DNA of 64,000 nucleotides, from assembly GCF_000236905.1 (NCBI RefSeq), contig NC_016520.1, positions 558,001 to 622,000 of the forward strand, read 5' to 3'. The first letter of the stretch is position 1. Each line of letters starts with the position of its first letter. The position numbers and the translations under genes are program-made. This DNA comes from Tetrapisispora phaffii CBS 4417. Taxonomy: Eukaryota; Ascomycota; Saccharomycetes; Saccharomycetales; Saccharomycetaceae. Below the pieces are notes generated by a model. The model had not been told where the DNA came from. It worked only from the letters and a program-made list of their open reading frames with translations, and ran no database searches. Below are positions 28,351-39,400 of this stretch, in pieces.

Positions 28351-29925
28351 ATGAGTAGTACGACGCCAAAATGGGTTACCTATACTTTAGTCAATTCGAT
28401 CCTGTGTATAACTGGTGGTTTGATGGTCCCAGTTATTTCAATTTTATTTAGAACAAAGAAAAATATCAATACAAAGTTAATTAATTATGGGCTATCTCTT
28501 AGTGCAGGGTCAATGATTACAACTTCTCTGTATAAAATGTTGCCTCGAATGGATGGTAATAATAATATTCCTGTTTTTGTTGCGGTAAGTTTGGGTATAT
28601 TTATAAGTTTTTCCGTGAACTACTTGGTACATTCATATGCAAGCGAGTCCTTGCTTCACTGCGCTCATGAAAATAATGACCAAGATCATGTGGATGAAGG
28701 TGATCATAGCCATAGCCATGATCACCTTCATGACAACACTTCTCCTGAAAATAGGGATGATTCCACTAAGGACAACAGAGGACAGTACAGTCAGGCACCA
28801 GCCGATAATATCTACACTGATATATCTGAAGTTAATGACATGTCTAATAATGATCAATCAACAGATGCGGAATCTTCCCCGTTATTATCTAATAATACAA
28901 GAAGAACAAATACATCAGCAACGATTACGAAATTGTTTACGAAAAATGGTGCGACTACAAATAGTGAAGAATGTGTTCCAATAATAAAAACGAAAAGCTT
29001 TAGTTGTTACAATGGCTCTCAAGCCGAAGGTATTGTTTCAAAGCATATACAAAGGTCTACTTCCTTGAGTTTTCACCTTACAAATGGATCCGAGTTCAAT
29101 TCTGAAAATAGATTAGAAGCGGGAAAACTACATAGCAAAAGAATCGGATTATCTTGTTTGGAAAATGATGTCGGTTATGATTTAGAGAATCTTCCAACTT
29201 ATCGTCATAACTTCTTGAAAAAGAAAGCTTCTTATGAAGGAGTAATTGTGGGATCAAACATGCAACCTCAATCTCATTCCTACGCAACGCAATCCGAATC
29301 AGCAACATCAGGTCAGCATTCTTCAACTTCAGTTTACTCTGCAAAAACTCATAAATCGCATCTAAAGGATCATCATCATAAATTAGAGACACCTTTTTCA
29401 AAGCTATTATCAATTGGCCTACAAACATGTTTAGTGCTGACGATACATAAACTACCTGAAGGTTTCATAATATACTACACTAACAGAAGTAATGAATCAT
29501 CCGAACTTGGCCTTTCAATATTTATAAGTTTAGCCATTCACAATTTTGTTGAAGGCTTTGCTATGACCTTACCATTTTATGCAGCTTTAGAATCTAAAGG
29601 AATTCCGATTTTGATTACTGCAGTATTAGGTGGTGGTTCTCAGCCTATTGGTGCCCTCATTGGATACCTCTTTTTTAGAAATAAAGAGGGCTCAGATTTA
29701 GATGGCTCGATTAGTATGGATTTCTTCTTAAGTTTGACTGCTGGGTTTTTATTGGTGATAGCACTGCAAATGTTCCAAACTGGTGTTGGTTTCAGTGATA
29801 ATCATCATCACCATGGTGATGATGACGATTCTGAAACAATAGAAGAACACAGTCTTGGTACGACGTGTCTGAAATGGTCTTGTTTCGGAGTACTATTGAT
29901 TCTCGCAAGTGGTATATTTGTTTGA
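28351..29925 (+). CDS. ZRT3: Zrt3, vacuolar zinc exporter (ZIP family)
   Basis: Releases stored zinc from the vacuole. The 524-residue protein has hydrophobic spans at both ends. A His/Asp-rich loop (HSHSHDHLHDN at about 118-128) and a long Ser-rich hydrophilic insert lie between them. Paired ZIP signature helices follow, IHKLPEG at about 364 and IHNFVEG at about 395, each carrying the metal-binding His and Glu. A second His/Asp cluster (HHHHGDDDD) is at about 485. S. cerevisiae Zrt3 has 503 residues. The open frame starts at a TTG (28345); the ATG two codons later is used. In S. cerevisiae (YKL175W) it also lies near STE3 and SNU114. Confidence 0.92.
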   Translation: MSSTTPKWVTYTLVNSILCITGGLMVPVISILFRTKKNINTKLINYGLSLSAGSMITTSLYKMLPRMDGNNNIPVFVAVSLGIFISFSVNYLVHSYASESLLHCAHENNDQDHVDEGDHSHSHDHLHDNTSPENRDDSTKDNRGQYSQAPADNIYTDISEVNDMSNNDQSTDAESSPLLSNNTRRTNTSATITKLFTKNGATTNSEECVPIIKTKSFSCYNGSQAEGIVSKHIQRSTSLSFHLTNGSEFNSENRLEAGKLHSKRIGLSCLENDVGYDLENLPTYRHNFLKKKASYEGVIVGSNMQPQSHSYATQSESATSGQHSSTSVYSAKTHKSHLKDHHHKLETPFSKLLSIGLQTCLVLTIHKLPEGFIIYYTNRSNESSELGLSIFISLAIHNFVEGFAMTLPFYAALESKGIPILITAVLGGGSQPIGALIGYLFFRNKEGSDLDGSISMDFFLSLTAGFLLVIALQMFQTGVGFSDNHHHHGDDDDSETIEEHSLGTTCLKWSCFGVLLILASGIFV

Positions 29926-30359
29926 ATACAGTAATTACAGTAAATTATTGGAATATAATATTATATATGTGTACATGTGTATGTACATATATTGTAATGT
30001 ATATAAACTATGCATTTTTATATAGCACCATCATTACCATTTCATTATAACATCTATATATAATATAATCATATTAAATATGGATTTTTTACTATGGTCC
30101 CGAATCTTACCTTACTATCGGTAATAGATCAAAAATAAAATTTCGCTTTATCAAAAAAATAAATACTATCAACCTGAAAAGGTGATGATGGTATAAAGAA
30201 AAGTAAATCGACTTCCGTTATCAAGCTTTTGAATTATTAAGAATACAGTAGTTTGGTTTATACATAGGCAAGTAATTAAAGGTTATATTTCCGCTATTTT
30301 GTTTCAATACGAGAGCACCAATCTACTCCAAACATAACCGTATATTTTCTATACTTATC
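29926..30359 (+). other. Intergenic region ZRT3/SNU114
   Basis: AT-rich spacer holding the 3' region of ZRT3 and the promoter of SNU114. No specific motif could be assigned. TPO5 (YKL174C), which lies here in S. cerevisiae, is absent. Confidence 0.5.
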
Positions 30360-33248
30360 ATGGATTTAGATAATTATGATGAGTTTGGTAATCTTACAAA
30401 AGAGGATCCAATTTATTCTGATCCAGAGACTGTAAATGATGATGATATTTACAAAACTAAAAACGAGAATAATATTAATATAAATAGAGACGACGATGCA
30501 AGTAGTATTTTTCAAAATGATAATCAAAACTTTGGATTTCCAAATGATGTGGAAGTCTTGATAGAAACAGAGGATAGGGAGAGCAGAGATACTAAACTGG
30601 TGGATAATATCGACAAAAAAAATAATTTAAATCCAATTTTTACTAAGAACAAGCATAATATACCAAAAACAAAATATGATAGAAATTACATGATCAATTT
30701 GAGTAATATTCCTGAAAGGGTAAGAAATATTTCTGTAATTGGCCCATTACATTCTGGTAAAACATCTTTAGTTGATTTATTAGTAATTGATAGCCATAAG
30801 AGAATCCCACATAGTACAAAAAACACCCAAGGATGGAAACAACTTAAATATATGGATAACACTAAACAAGAAATTAACAGAGGTATTTCTATTAGATCAA
30901 ATGGTATTACATTACTGTTAAATAATTTTGAAGAGAAATCAATAGTATGTAACATTTTAGATACACCAGGACATGTTAATTTTATGGATCAAGTTAATAA
31001 TTCCCTATCGGCTACTGAATATGCCATAATATGCATCGATATAGTAGAAGGTGTCACCTCAATAGTTGAGCATCTTATAAAACAATGTGAAACTAGAAAT
31101 GTTGAAATTATTTTTGTATTGAATAAAATCGATAGATTAATACTAGAACTAAAGTTACCACCACTAGATACTTACTTAAAGTTGAAAAAAACTGTGAACA
31201 GTATCAATAAATTTACTAGTAAACTATTCTCTCCAGAGCTCAATAACATAATTTTTGCATCATCTAAATTAGGTTTTACATTTACTATAAAAGAATATGT
31301 TGAATATTTTTATAAAGACCAAATGAATAATAATGAAAAAGAAGTTTTTACTAAAAAATCATGGGGCAACTACTATTATTCAGATCAAAAAATTTCCAAC
31401 TCACCAAAAGACAATAATAGCAAGCCGACTTTTGTCGAATTTATTTTAACACCGTTATACAAAATAATTACACATACCCTATCAAGTAGCCGAGAAACTC
31501 TACCAATATTATTAAAGAGAGAGGCTGGCGTTACCATATCAACTAATGTGCTACATTATGATCCAGAGCCGCTTTTGAAACATGTATTACAACAAATATT
31601 CAGAAACCAAAAGGGTCTAATAGATTCGTTATCGATGCTATCCGAGCCAGTGGAGTTGTCCAATCGAAAAATAGAATACGTTACAAATATTAAAGATGAT
31701 TCTTACCAAAATGGTCAATCTCTGTTAGCACACTGCCTTCAAATTGTAGATATTAATGGCAAAGATTGGTCGCTTGTTAGAATATATAAAGGCTCTATTA
31801 AAACTGGTGAAAAACTTTATCTGATAGACACGAGTGATCTATTGTATGACGACTCAATGAGTGTTGATAACGCAGACTTGTCTGAGTTTCCTCTTGTAGA
31901 AATAAAGGAGATTGCTCTTATGGGCGGTAGATATATAATTCCCATTACAGAGGCAGGTGAAGGTAATATAGTGCTAATACAGGGTATTTCTAATTTTTAT
32001 TCCAAATCAGCTACTTTATATCGTGGTTTAATGGAAAAGGTACCAATATTTCCTAATGCCGTTAAATTAAATCGTCCTGTTTTTAAAGTTTTTATTGAAC
32101 CGATGCAACATAAAAATTTACCGATGTTATTAAGTGGTCTAACTAAAATAAATAAATACTATCCTGGTGCTGAAACACGTTCCGAAAACACTGGTGTTCA
32201 CGCAGTACTTGGTTACGGAGAATTATACATGGATTGTCTAATGTATAGTTTAAGAGAAGAGTATGTGAAATGTGAATTGAAAATATCTACACCTACCACT
32301 ATATTTTCGGAAAGTTGTGCTGAAGAATCATTTGCTTCAATTCCAGTAACTTCCACAAATGAAAATATTTCGTTAAGCATTAGTGCACAACCAATGAATT
32401 TTGATCTAGTAAAGGATTTAAATAACAATAAAATACCAAAAGATGTTCGTGAAGATACTGAAGAGTTATCAAAATTGTTGGCTGAGAATTATGGGTGGGA
32501 CATATTGGCGGCTAATAACACTTGGGACATAAATTCTTCAAATGCTTTTGTAAATGATACTTTGCAAGATGAAGTGGACTTAAATCAATTATTAAAATAC
32601 AAGACTCAAATTTTACAAGGTTTTCATTGGGCTATTGATGAAGGCCCTTTGGCAGAAGAAAATATCAATGGTATTCAATTTCGTTTGTTAAATTTTAGCA
32701 TTGAAGATGATGGTGATCAAAGCATAGCCAATGAAATAATTTCAATGGTGAGGAAATCATGTTACGTTGGTATGTTGACTGCTAAACCTATATTGTTAGA
32801 ACCCATTTATGAAGTTGACGTGGTTGTTTATAGTTCATTACTACCAATTGTAGAAGAGCTATTTGAAAAGAGGAGAGGTGGTAGAATATACGGTGTCTTA
32901 AAAATTGATGGAACTCCCTTGATTGAAATTCGTGGCCAGGTACCGGTGATTGATTCGATTGGTTTTGAAACTGACCTGCGATTATCAACTAATGGTAAAG
33001 GTATGTGCCACTTACATTTTTGGAACAAGATTTGGAAGAAGGTACCTGGTGATGTCTTAAATATCGATGCACCAATCCCTAAACTGAAACCTGCACCATA
33101 CGATAGTTTGAGTAGAGATTTCTTAATGAAAACAAGACGCAGGAAAGGAATTTCCGATGGTGGATTCATGTCTAATGATGGACCAAGTTTAGAAAAATAT
33201 ATCGAGCCAGAAATTTATACACAATTGAAAGAAGGAGGCTACATATAG
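30360..33248 (+). CDS. SNU114: Snu114, U5 snRNP GTPase
   Basis: EF-2-like GTPase of the U5 and U4/U6.U5 snRNPs that controls Brr2 and spliceosome activation. The 962-residue protein has an acidic, Asn-rich N-terminal extension and then the GTPase domain: P-loop GPLHSGKTSL (about 128), switch-region RGISIRSN, DTPGHVNFM (about 200) and NKID (about 254). EF-2-like domains II to V follow, including VLGYGELYMDCLMYSLREEY and a C-terminal GRIYGVLKIDGTPLIEIRGQ region. S. cerevisiae Snu114 (YKL173W) has 1008 residues. EBP2 follows in the same orientation, as in S. cerevisiae. Confidence 0.95.
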   Translation: MDLDNYDEFGNLTKEDPIYSDPETVNDDDIYKTKNENNININRDDDASSIFQNDNQNFGFPNDVEVLIETEDRESRDTKLVDNIDKKNNLNPIFTKNKHNIPKTKYDRNYMINLSNIPERVRNISVIGPLHSGKTSLVDLLVIDSHKRIPHSTKNTQGWKQLKYMDNTKQEINRGISIRSNGITLLLNNFEEKSIVCNILDTPGHVNFMDQVNNSLSATEYAIICIDIVEGVTSIVEHLIKQCETRNVEIIFVLNKIDRLILELKLPPLDTYLKLKKTVNSINKFTSKLFSPELNNIIFASSKLGFTFTIKEYVEYFYKDQMNNNEKEVFTKKSWGNYYYSDQKISNSPKDNNSKPTFVEFILTPLYKIITHTLSSSRETLPILLKREAGVTISTNVLHYDPEPLLKHVLQQIFRNQKGLIDSLSMLSEPVELSNRKIEYVTNIKDDSYQNGQSLLAHCLQIVDINGKDWSLVRIYKGSIKTGEKLYLIDTSDLLYDDSMSVDNADLSEFPLVEIKEIALMGGRYIIPITEAGEGNIVLIQGISNFYSKSATLYRGLMEKVPIFPNAVKLNRPVFKVFIEPMQHKNLPMLLSGLTKINKYYPGAETRSENTGVHAVLGYGELYMDCLMYSLREEYVKCELKISTPTTIFSESCAEESFASIPVTSTNENISLSISAQPMNFDLVKDLNNNKIPKDVREDTEELSKLLAENYGWDILAANNTWDINSSNAFVNDTLQDEVDLNQLLKYKTQILQGFHWAIDEGPLAEENINGIQFRLLNFSIEDDGDQSIANEIISMVRKSCYVGMLTAKPILLEPIYEVDVVVYSSLLPIVEELFEKRRGGRIYGVLKIDGTPLIEIRGQVPVIDSIGFETDLRLSTNGKGMCHLHFWNKIWKKVPGDVLNIDAPIPKLKPAPYDSLSRDFLMKTRRRKGISDGGFMSNDGPSLEKYIEPEIYTQLKEGGYI

Positions 33249-33626
33249 TTTTACAGCTCAACTCTCTGTAATATTTTAAACTATCACCTAAAAAAATCAA
33301 TTTACCGTAGGTATATTGATACCGTGTTAATTTGCCCGAATTTTTTCTTAATAAAGTTATTTAAATATTTCCACTAACGAGGAACATTGATAAATTACAT
33401 TTTTTGGACCCGTACCATATGATAAATAATCTGAAAAATTTTATATTAGAAGATGAAGAAAAGCGATGCGATGAGATGAGATAAGAATTTTCATTACCTG
33501 CATAAGTGTTAGAATAATAACATTTATATAAAATGTATAGATTAATATATATCTATATATGAAGCAAACATTATTAATTTGTAACTATAACATAGGTAGG
33601 CACAGAGTACCAATAGATCATTCATA
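33249..33626 (+). other. Intergenic region SNU114/EBP2
   Basis: The EBP2 promoter. It contains an RRPE-like and a PAC motif, reported separately. No gene seen. Confidence 0.6.
33432..33490 (+). promoter_or_regulatory. RRPE and PAC motifs of EBP2
   Basis: TGAAAAATTTT (33432-33442) matches the rRNA-processing element, and GCGATGAGATGAG (33478-33490) contains the PAC core GCGATGAG. The pair 137-195 bp before the start is the standard layout of S. cerevisiae ribosome biogenesis genes (Stb3; Dot6/Tod6). Confidence 0.8.
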
Positions 33627-34829
33627 ATGGCTAAAGGTTTTAAATTGAAGGAGTTATTAACTCATCAAAAGGAACAAGCTAAAGTTGATAAGCAAGAAGC
33701 TGAGAAGCAGACTAGAAAGAATGAAATATTAAAGACTGATGAAGTAACCACTGTAACTGCTGAAGATCTTGCTATTGCTACCGCTAGAAAGGAAGCAGAA
33801 GCCAAAATATCTAAGAAAGAATCAGAGCCGGAATATAAAAGTCAAACTTTATCTAAGAAAGAACAAAGAAAATTGAAGAAAGAATTAAAGAAAACTAAGG
33901 AAGAAGAAAGTGACAATGAATCTGAAAATGAGCAAGAACAAAATTTGGACTTAGACCGTTTAGCTGAAAGTGCATCGGAAGAAGATGATGATGAGGAAGG
34001 AGAAGAAGATGATGAGGAAGGAGAAGAAGAAGAAGAAAAAGAAGAAGATGTTCCTTTATCTGAAGTTGAATTTGATTCGGATGCTGATATTGTCCCACAT
34101 CAAAAATTAACAATCAATAATACAAAGGCTATGAACCATGCTTTAGAACGTATACAGTTACCATGGGCAAAGCATTCTTTCCAAGAACATCAATCTATTA
34201 CTTCTAAAGAAAATTGTGACGAAAGTATAAAAGATATATATGATGACACTGAAAGGGAATTAGCATTTTATAAACAATCCCTAGATGCAGTATTAGAGGC
34301 TCGTGATCATTTCAAGAGATTAAAAATACCATTCAAAAGACCATTGGACTATTTTGCTGAAATGGTTAAAAATGATGAACACATGGATAGAATTAAATCT
34401 AAATTAGTTCAAGAGGCCAGTGAAAAGAAGGCCCGTGAAGACGCTAGAAAGCAAAGACAATTAAAGAAGTTTGGTAAACAAGTACAAGTTGCTACTTTAC
34501 AAAAGAGACAATTGGAAAAGAAAGATACTTTAGACAAAATTAAATCATTAAAGAAAAAGAGAAAGCAAAGTGAAATCGGTAATGATGAATTCAATGTCGG
34601 TATTGAAGAAGCTTCCACGGAACGTGATGGTTACGGCGCTGATAATAAAAGAAATAAGCCAAATGGTAAAAGAGAAGCCAAAAATACTAAATACGGTTTT
34701 GGTGGTATGAAAAGATTTAAAAGAAAAAATGATGCTGATTCATCTAATGATGTAAGTGGGTTTTCTCAACAAAAACAAAGAGGTAAACCATTCAGACCAG
34801 GAAAAAGTAAGCGTTCAAGAAGACATTAG
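33627..34829 (+). CDS. EBP2: Ebp2, 60S ribosome biogenesis factor
   Basis: Nucleolar protein needed for 25S rRNA maturation, homologous to human EBNA1BP2. The 400-residue protein has a Lys/Glu-rich N-terminal part, an acidic run at about 115-141, and then the conserved Ebp2 core (about 165-300). The core holds LPWAKHSFQEHQSI, the ERELAFYKQSLDAVLEARDH segment and IPFKRPLDYFAEMVK. A strongly basic tail ends KPFRPGKSKRSRRH. S. cerevisiae Ebp2 (YKL172W) has 427 residues. RRPE and PAC motifs upstream agree with a ribosome biogenesis role. Confidence 0.95.
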   Translation: MAKGFKLKELLTHQKEQAKVDKQEAEKQTRKNEILKTDEVTTVTAEDLAIATARKEAEAKISKKESEPEYKSQTLSKKEQRKLKKELKKTKEEESDNESENEQEQNLDLDRLAESASEEDDDEEGEEDDEEGEEEEEKEEDVPLSEVEFDSDADIVPHQKLTINNTKAMNHALERIQLPWAKHSFQEHQSITSKENCDESIKDIYDDTERELAFYKQSLDAVLEARDHFKRLKIPFKRPLDYFAEMVKNDEHMDRIKSKLVQEASEKKAREDARKQRQLKKFGKQVQVATLQKRQLEKKDTLDKIKSLKKKRKQSEIGNDEFNVGIEEASTERDGYGADNKRNKPNGKREAKNTKYGFGGMKRFKRKNDADSSNDVSGFSQQKQRGKPFRPGKSKRSRRH

Positions 34830-36481
34830 TTCTTATTTTGAAAATTAAAAGAAGCAGCAATACTTTACTTTATATTTAAATCTTACATTTTCCCAGTATG
34901 TTTTTTTTATTTTAAATTTTATCTCATTTTTTTTTCTTTTGCAATCAATAAATATAATAAAAAGAGCATAGCAGAAGATATAAAATGGATCTACACTTGC
35001 ATATCTAATTATATAGGTTTAGTGTATATTGAATATCTACATATAAATATATATATATATTAATAAATATATATCTTAAAATAAAATTTACTAGCAACAA
35101 TTCCTGATTTAAGTAAATGATAATTTGACTAAAACAATTTTGAGAAACAAAAACCAGAGAGATGCGAGGTAACACGGCGCTACAAAAAACACATTGTATG
35201 CCGTGAGGTATTTCAGTTTCCCCAACCATAGTGTGTCATTTTTTTTACTCCGCATTTATTTTTTGTTTTTTTGTTTTTCTTTGCATTCTCTCTAATCTGA
35301 CACAAAAATAAGACAAAAAGTTTAAATAATACAAGAAAAAACAAACGAAAGGATCAAAGGATAAGTTAAAATTACCAGAAAAGGAACACCCTGCCGAATA
35401 AAGAAGTATGTGTGACAATAGTGGCAAGACGTATTTAATAAATCGATATACATCATATTTAGGACGCTAGAGAAAGCAAGCAGAAAAGAATAAAAAAAAA
35501 TGCACAAATTAAATTTAAGAGGGATAGATAAGCTGAGATAAGATAAGATAAACTAGGCGATACAGCTTCTTCTCCAGGAATGGAATAGAACAATGGTAAA
35601 ATGGTATTTCTAGATTACAGATTACAGATTGAAATATAGATAAACGAACTTTTGGAATCCCTAATTTTTTAAGGATACCCGCGCTATCTTTAATATTGTT
35701 TCTCTTTCCAAAAAAAGATACTATTCAATTCAAATAAATATACATATAAAAGTAGATCATTTTCCTCTTAACTTTTATATTTCTATTCTATTATTTTCTT
35801 AATATTAGTAATAGTGGGGAAATTTGTTTTGTTACTGTTACCTATTGTTTGTTTTCTTTATATGTATTATATTATATTGATTCATATCTTGAAACGTTCA
35901 ATGGCAATATTTTAAAATCATATCATTTATTAGTTTGTTAAAGGTATTGATTTTCATTGCTTCTATTTATCATTATATATACATTATACATATATAATTA
36001 AAAAAAGACAACAACAAACACAAAAATTCATTGAAAGTAATTATTGTAATAACAGCTATTATTGAAATAATATAGAAAAAAACAATAAACTATTATACAA
36101 GTATTTATTGTGATTTAATATTTTTGGTATTAATTTACAATATTTGAACTCATACCAAAATGAAAGAGAAAATAAATAATAATTATTTTGTTTTTTTGGA
36201 CATAAGGTAAGGTAAATTTTATATATAATAGAAGTTGATTCTCATATTTATTCTGTTGTTACTTTGAAGATCGTTAATACATCAATAGCACAGAGTTTGA
36301 GAATCGATCTTTTATTTTGGTTTTTTTAAAAAAATTAATTAATAATAAAGAAAATACTTTAAGTCACAGCAAATTAACAAAATATCAAAGTTGGCACAAG
36401 AGAGTATATCGAAAACATACGTTTCACTACAATACTATTTTCTGGTTAAAATTAAAACAAGAGTATATATATATCCTTCAA
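34830..36481 (+). other. Long intergenic region EBP2/NNK1
   Basis: About 1.65 kb of mostly AT-rich DNA with no credible gene; small minus-strand frames at 35005-35507 overlap each other and lack features. It holds a GATAAG cluster (35527-35552), a small direct repeat of AGATTAC around 35613-35630, and many A- and T-rich runs. The final 165 bases before the start form an open frame reaching a TTG (36317) that is not used here. Confidence 0.6.
35527..35552 (+). promoter_or_regulatory. GATA-factor site cluster
   Basis: GATAAG occurs at 35527-35532, 35537-35542 and 35542-35547, and GATAAA at 35547-35552. Clustered GATAAG motifs are the binding sites of Gln3 and Gat1, the nitrogen-regulated activators. 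The cluster lies about 930-955 bp upstream of the NNK1 start. Confidence 0.6.
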
Positions 36482-39400
36482 ATGGATTCAAATTTAAACT
36501 TAAGAAAGGATAGTACCAACTTATATAAAAAGCAGAATAATTTTAATAGTCTGACTAAGAGTTGCACTGATATTAATAACAAAGAGTTCGGTGAATTAAG
36601 AAGAGAAGAAAGTTATAATACTCTATCATTTAAACCAAAAAGGTTATATACACTAGAACAGGGATCCTCTTCCAAAAATACTTTAGTTAACAAAATTGGA
36701 ACTGTTACTGACTCGTGTCCAAAATCTATATCAGATGGATTTAAATATATTGAAATACCTTATAATAAAGAGTTCAAAGGCACAAATTACTACAAAAATG
36801 AATCTCCGAAACGACAGGAAAAACAAAAATCAGATCATATACGAGAACCTTCAAGGGAGTCATTAATTAGATGTGAGAATCTGAATAATAATTCATATTC
36901 ACCAATGCATGAAACGTTTTCAAAATCAATATTAATGTGCGATGAATATATACCAGATTTGAACTATAAAGATGTAATTGAAAATTGGAAAATTGCCTTG
37001 AACGATGATGACAATGCAAATTCATTAATACCTCGCAGTAGTATGGTAAGACCCCCCAGTAGTAATAATAAACTATCCTGTTCGCCTAGCAGTATTAGCT
37101 ATAGTTCAGCTAGTTTAAGTAGTTTAAATGATTCGATGATATTTACGGAATCACATGCTCAAGTAGAACCTATACCTTTTCCAAATATCAATACTAAGAG
37201 TAGCAGAGAGCATTTTGATTCCGAGAAACCAAGCTATAAGCCAATAGATTTGAATTTCATGGATAATCAAAACTATGTGGAAAACAATTTATTGAGAGAA
37301 TCAGTGACGAATAATAGAACTCCTCATAAACTATATACGCCATTGTCATCATTAGCTATAGATCGTCAATTAAAACTTGGAAATAAACCGAGCGCAATAG
37401 AATTGGATAATCCAAACTCTGAGATGCTGACAAAATATTACTCGAATGATTATTTTGTTAATGGTAATAATCCAAATTCATATACATATAAATCGGTATC
37501 TTCTACCACCGGAAGAAGACATTCATCTGCAACAAACGACTCCTTCAGATCAGTATCTTCCTCAATTTCAGTATTACCAAATTCTTTAAATGGGAATAAT
37601 ACAACAGTTTCAATGTTGATGGAGTTAGCAATGAGACCTGAAGAAATCGTGAAATTAATAGGGTTTTTGCCTGGAAATTTTATGTTGCTACCGTACACTC
37701 AGAGAAAGAAGTTATTGATTGAACTTAAACCAGAAAAGAATTACAAACAATTGATGAACGTGATTAAGAAATTTATGTTAACAACATCTAAAAGTAATGT
37801 TTCTTTACGAAACTTACAATGCCTTAATAGAGTGTCTAGTGTTGAAAACAATCATCAGCAATCGCAACAACAACAACAGCAGCAACCTGAGTTGATCTCG
37901 CCATCTTACGGAATGAATAACTCTGTCGCGTCACAATATTTAAATTCTTTTTCACCAAGCGTTCAGTCCTCATTTCAGAGTAATTTCAACGCAAATGCAT
38001 TCAATGATATAAGTGACACAAATGCTTCTCCACTTAATAACTATGCAAATATGGGAACCAGTGGTACAAACAGACGTTATAGCATAAGTGAATTAACAAA
38101 TGCTAAAAACTTGGAGAGTAGACCAGATGACAAAGGAGAAGAAATACTAAATCATGTCCTTGGGAAGATTATTGGTTTTGGTGCATGGGGATTGATCAGG
38201 GAATGTTTTGATCTTAAAACTGGAAAGTGTAGAGCTATAAAAATAATACGTTTTCGAAATAATGAGAAATTAAAAAAACAAGTTTTACGGGAAGTAAAGA
38301 TATGGAATGAATTGAAACATGAATTTATATTGCCACTTATAAATTGGAAACTCTATGAAAATTACGCCATGTTTTGCTTAACCGAAAGAGTGTATGACGG
38401 GACATTGTATGATTTGGTGATTACTTGGGATGAGTTTTCAAAATCAAGAATTGAAATAGAAGAACGTTGCAATATTACAGCATTACTTTGTTCACAAGTA
38501 GCAAAAGCATTAAGTTACATGCATTCCCAAATGATAGTTCATGGAGATATAAAATTAGAAAATTGTCTTTTAATAAAGGATTCTATCGATTATTCAAAGT
38601 GGAAAGTAATGGTCTGTGATTTTGGTATGAGCTGTCACTTTGGTTCAGCAATTACAAATGATGAACGATTATACGGTGACCTTGATAATAATACGAAAAT
38701 AAAGAATCGTAAAAGGAATTTAAAAAATAGTTGGTTTAATAACTGTAATGTTGATCCCTATTGCCTAAAACATGCAAATACAGCAGGTAATCCAGTTGGT
38801 AATGATGCTTATTTAAACAACCAAATTAATCTAAATTCACGTAGTTCAGAACGATTGACGGGACTAAGCAAAATTCTAAAGCCTGAGCCAGTCTCTACTC
38901 ATTCCTCTGGTAGAAAACATCACCTGAATATCTCCCCTAAATCTTACACATCGATTACAAATACGCCTGAGATTTCTTTGAAACCTTCACTTAAAACATC
39001 AACTACATCAAAATTAAATACTAATCGAATTAGAAGAGCACCAACTATTACGATAGGAGAGCATGATCACACAATTTCACATTCTAATATGGCGAAAGGT
39101 CCTGATCCGCATACAAATATTGGGTCTTTACCTTACGCAGCTCCTGAATTAGTATCGGCTAATTCCAAAAATATTGACCCACCTGCAGATATATGGGCAT
39201 TAGGTGTCCTCATATATACAATGCTGGTTGGAAAACTTCCTTTCAAGAATGATTATAACTCAAGACTTGGAGAAATCATTCAAGCTGGAAATTTTGATAG
39301 AAGATCTTTACAACTTGCCTGCAATTCTTGCGAAAGTGACAATGAAAGGGTTGTGGATGAATCCACTAAGAAATCAAGGACTTTGAGGAATGGTAGACTT

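Noticed and set aside
36317..36481. N-terminal extension of NNK1 by 55 residues
   Set aside because: The extension begins at a TTG codon and has no ATG; yeast initiation at TTG is not expected. The same reasoning trimmed SWE1, the RBH1-like gene, ASG7 and ZRT3.
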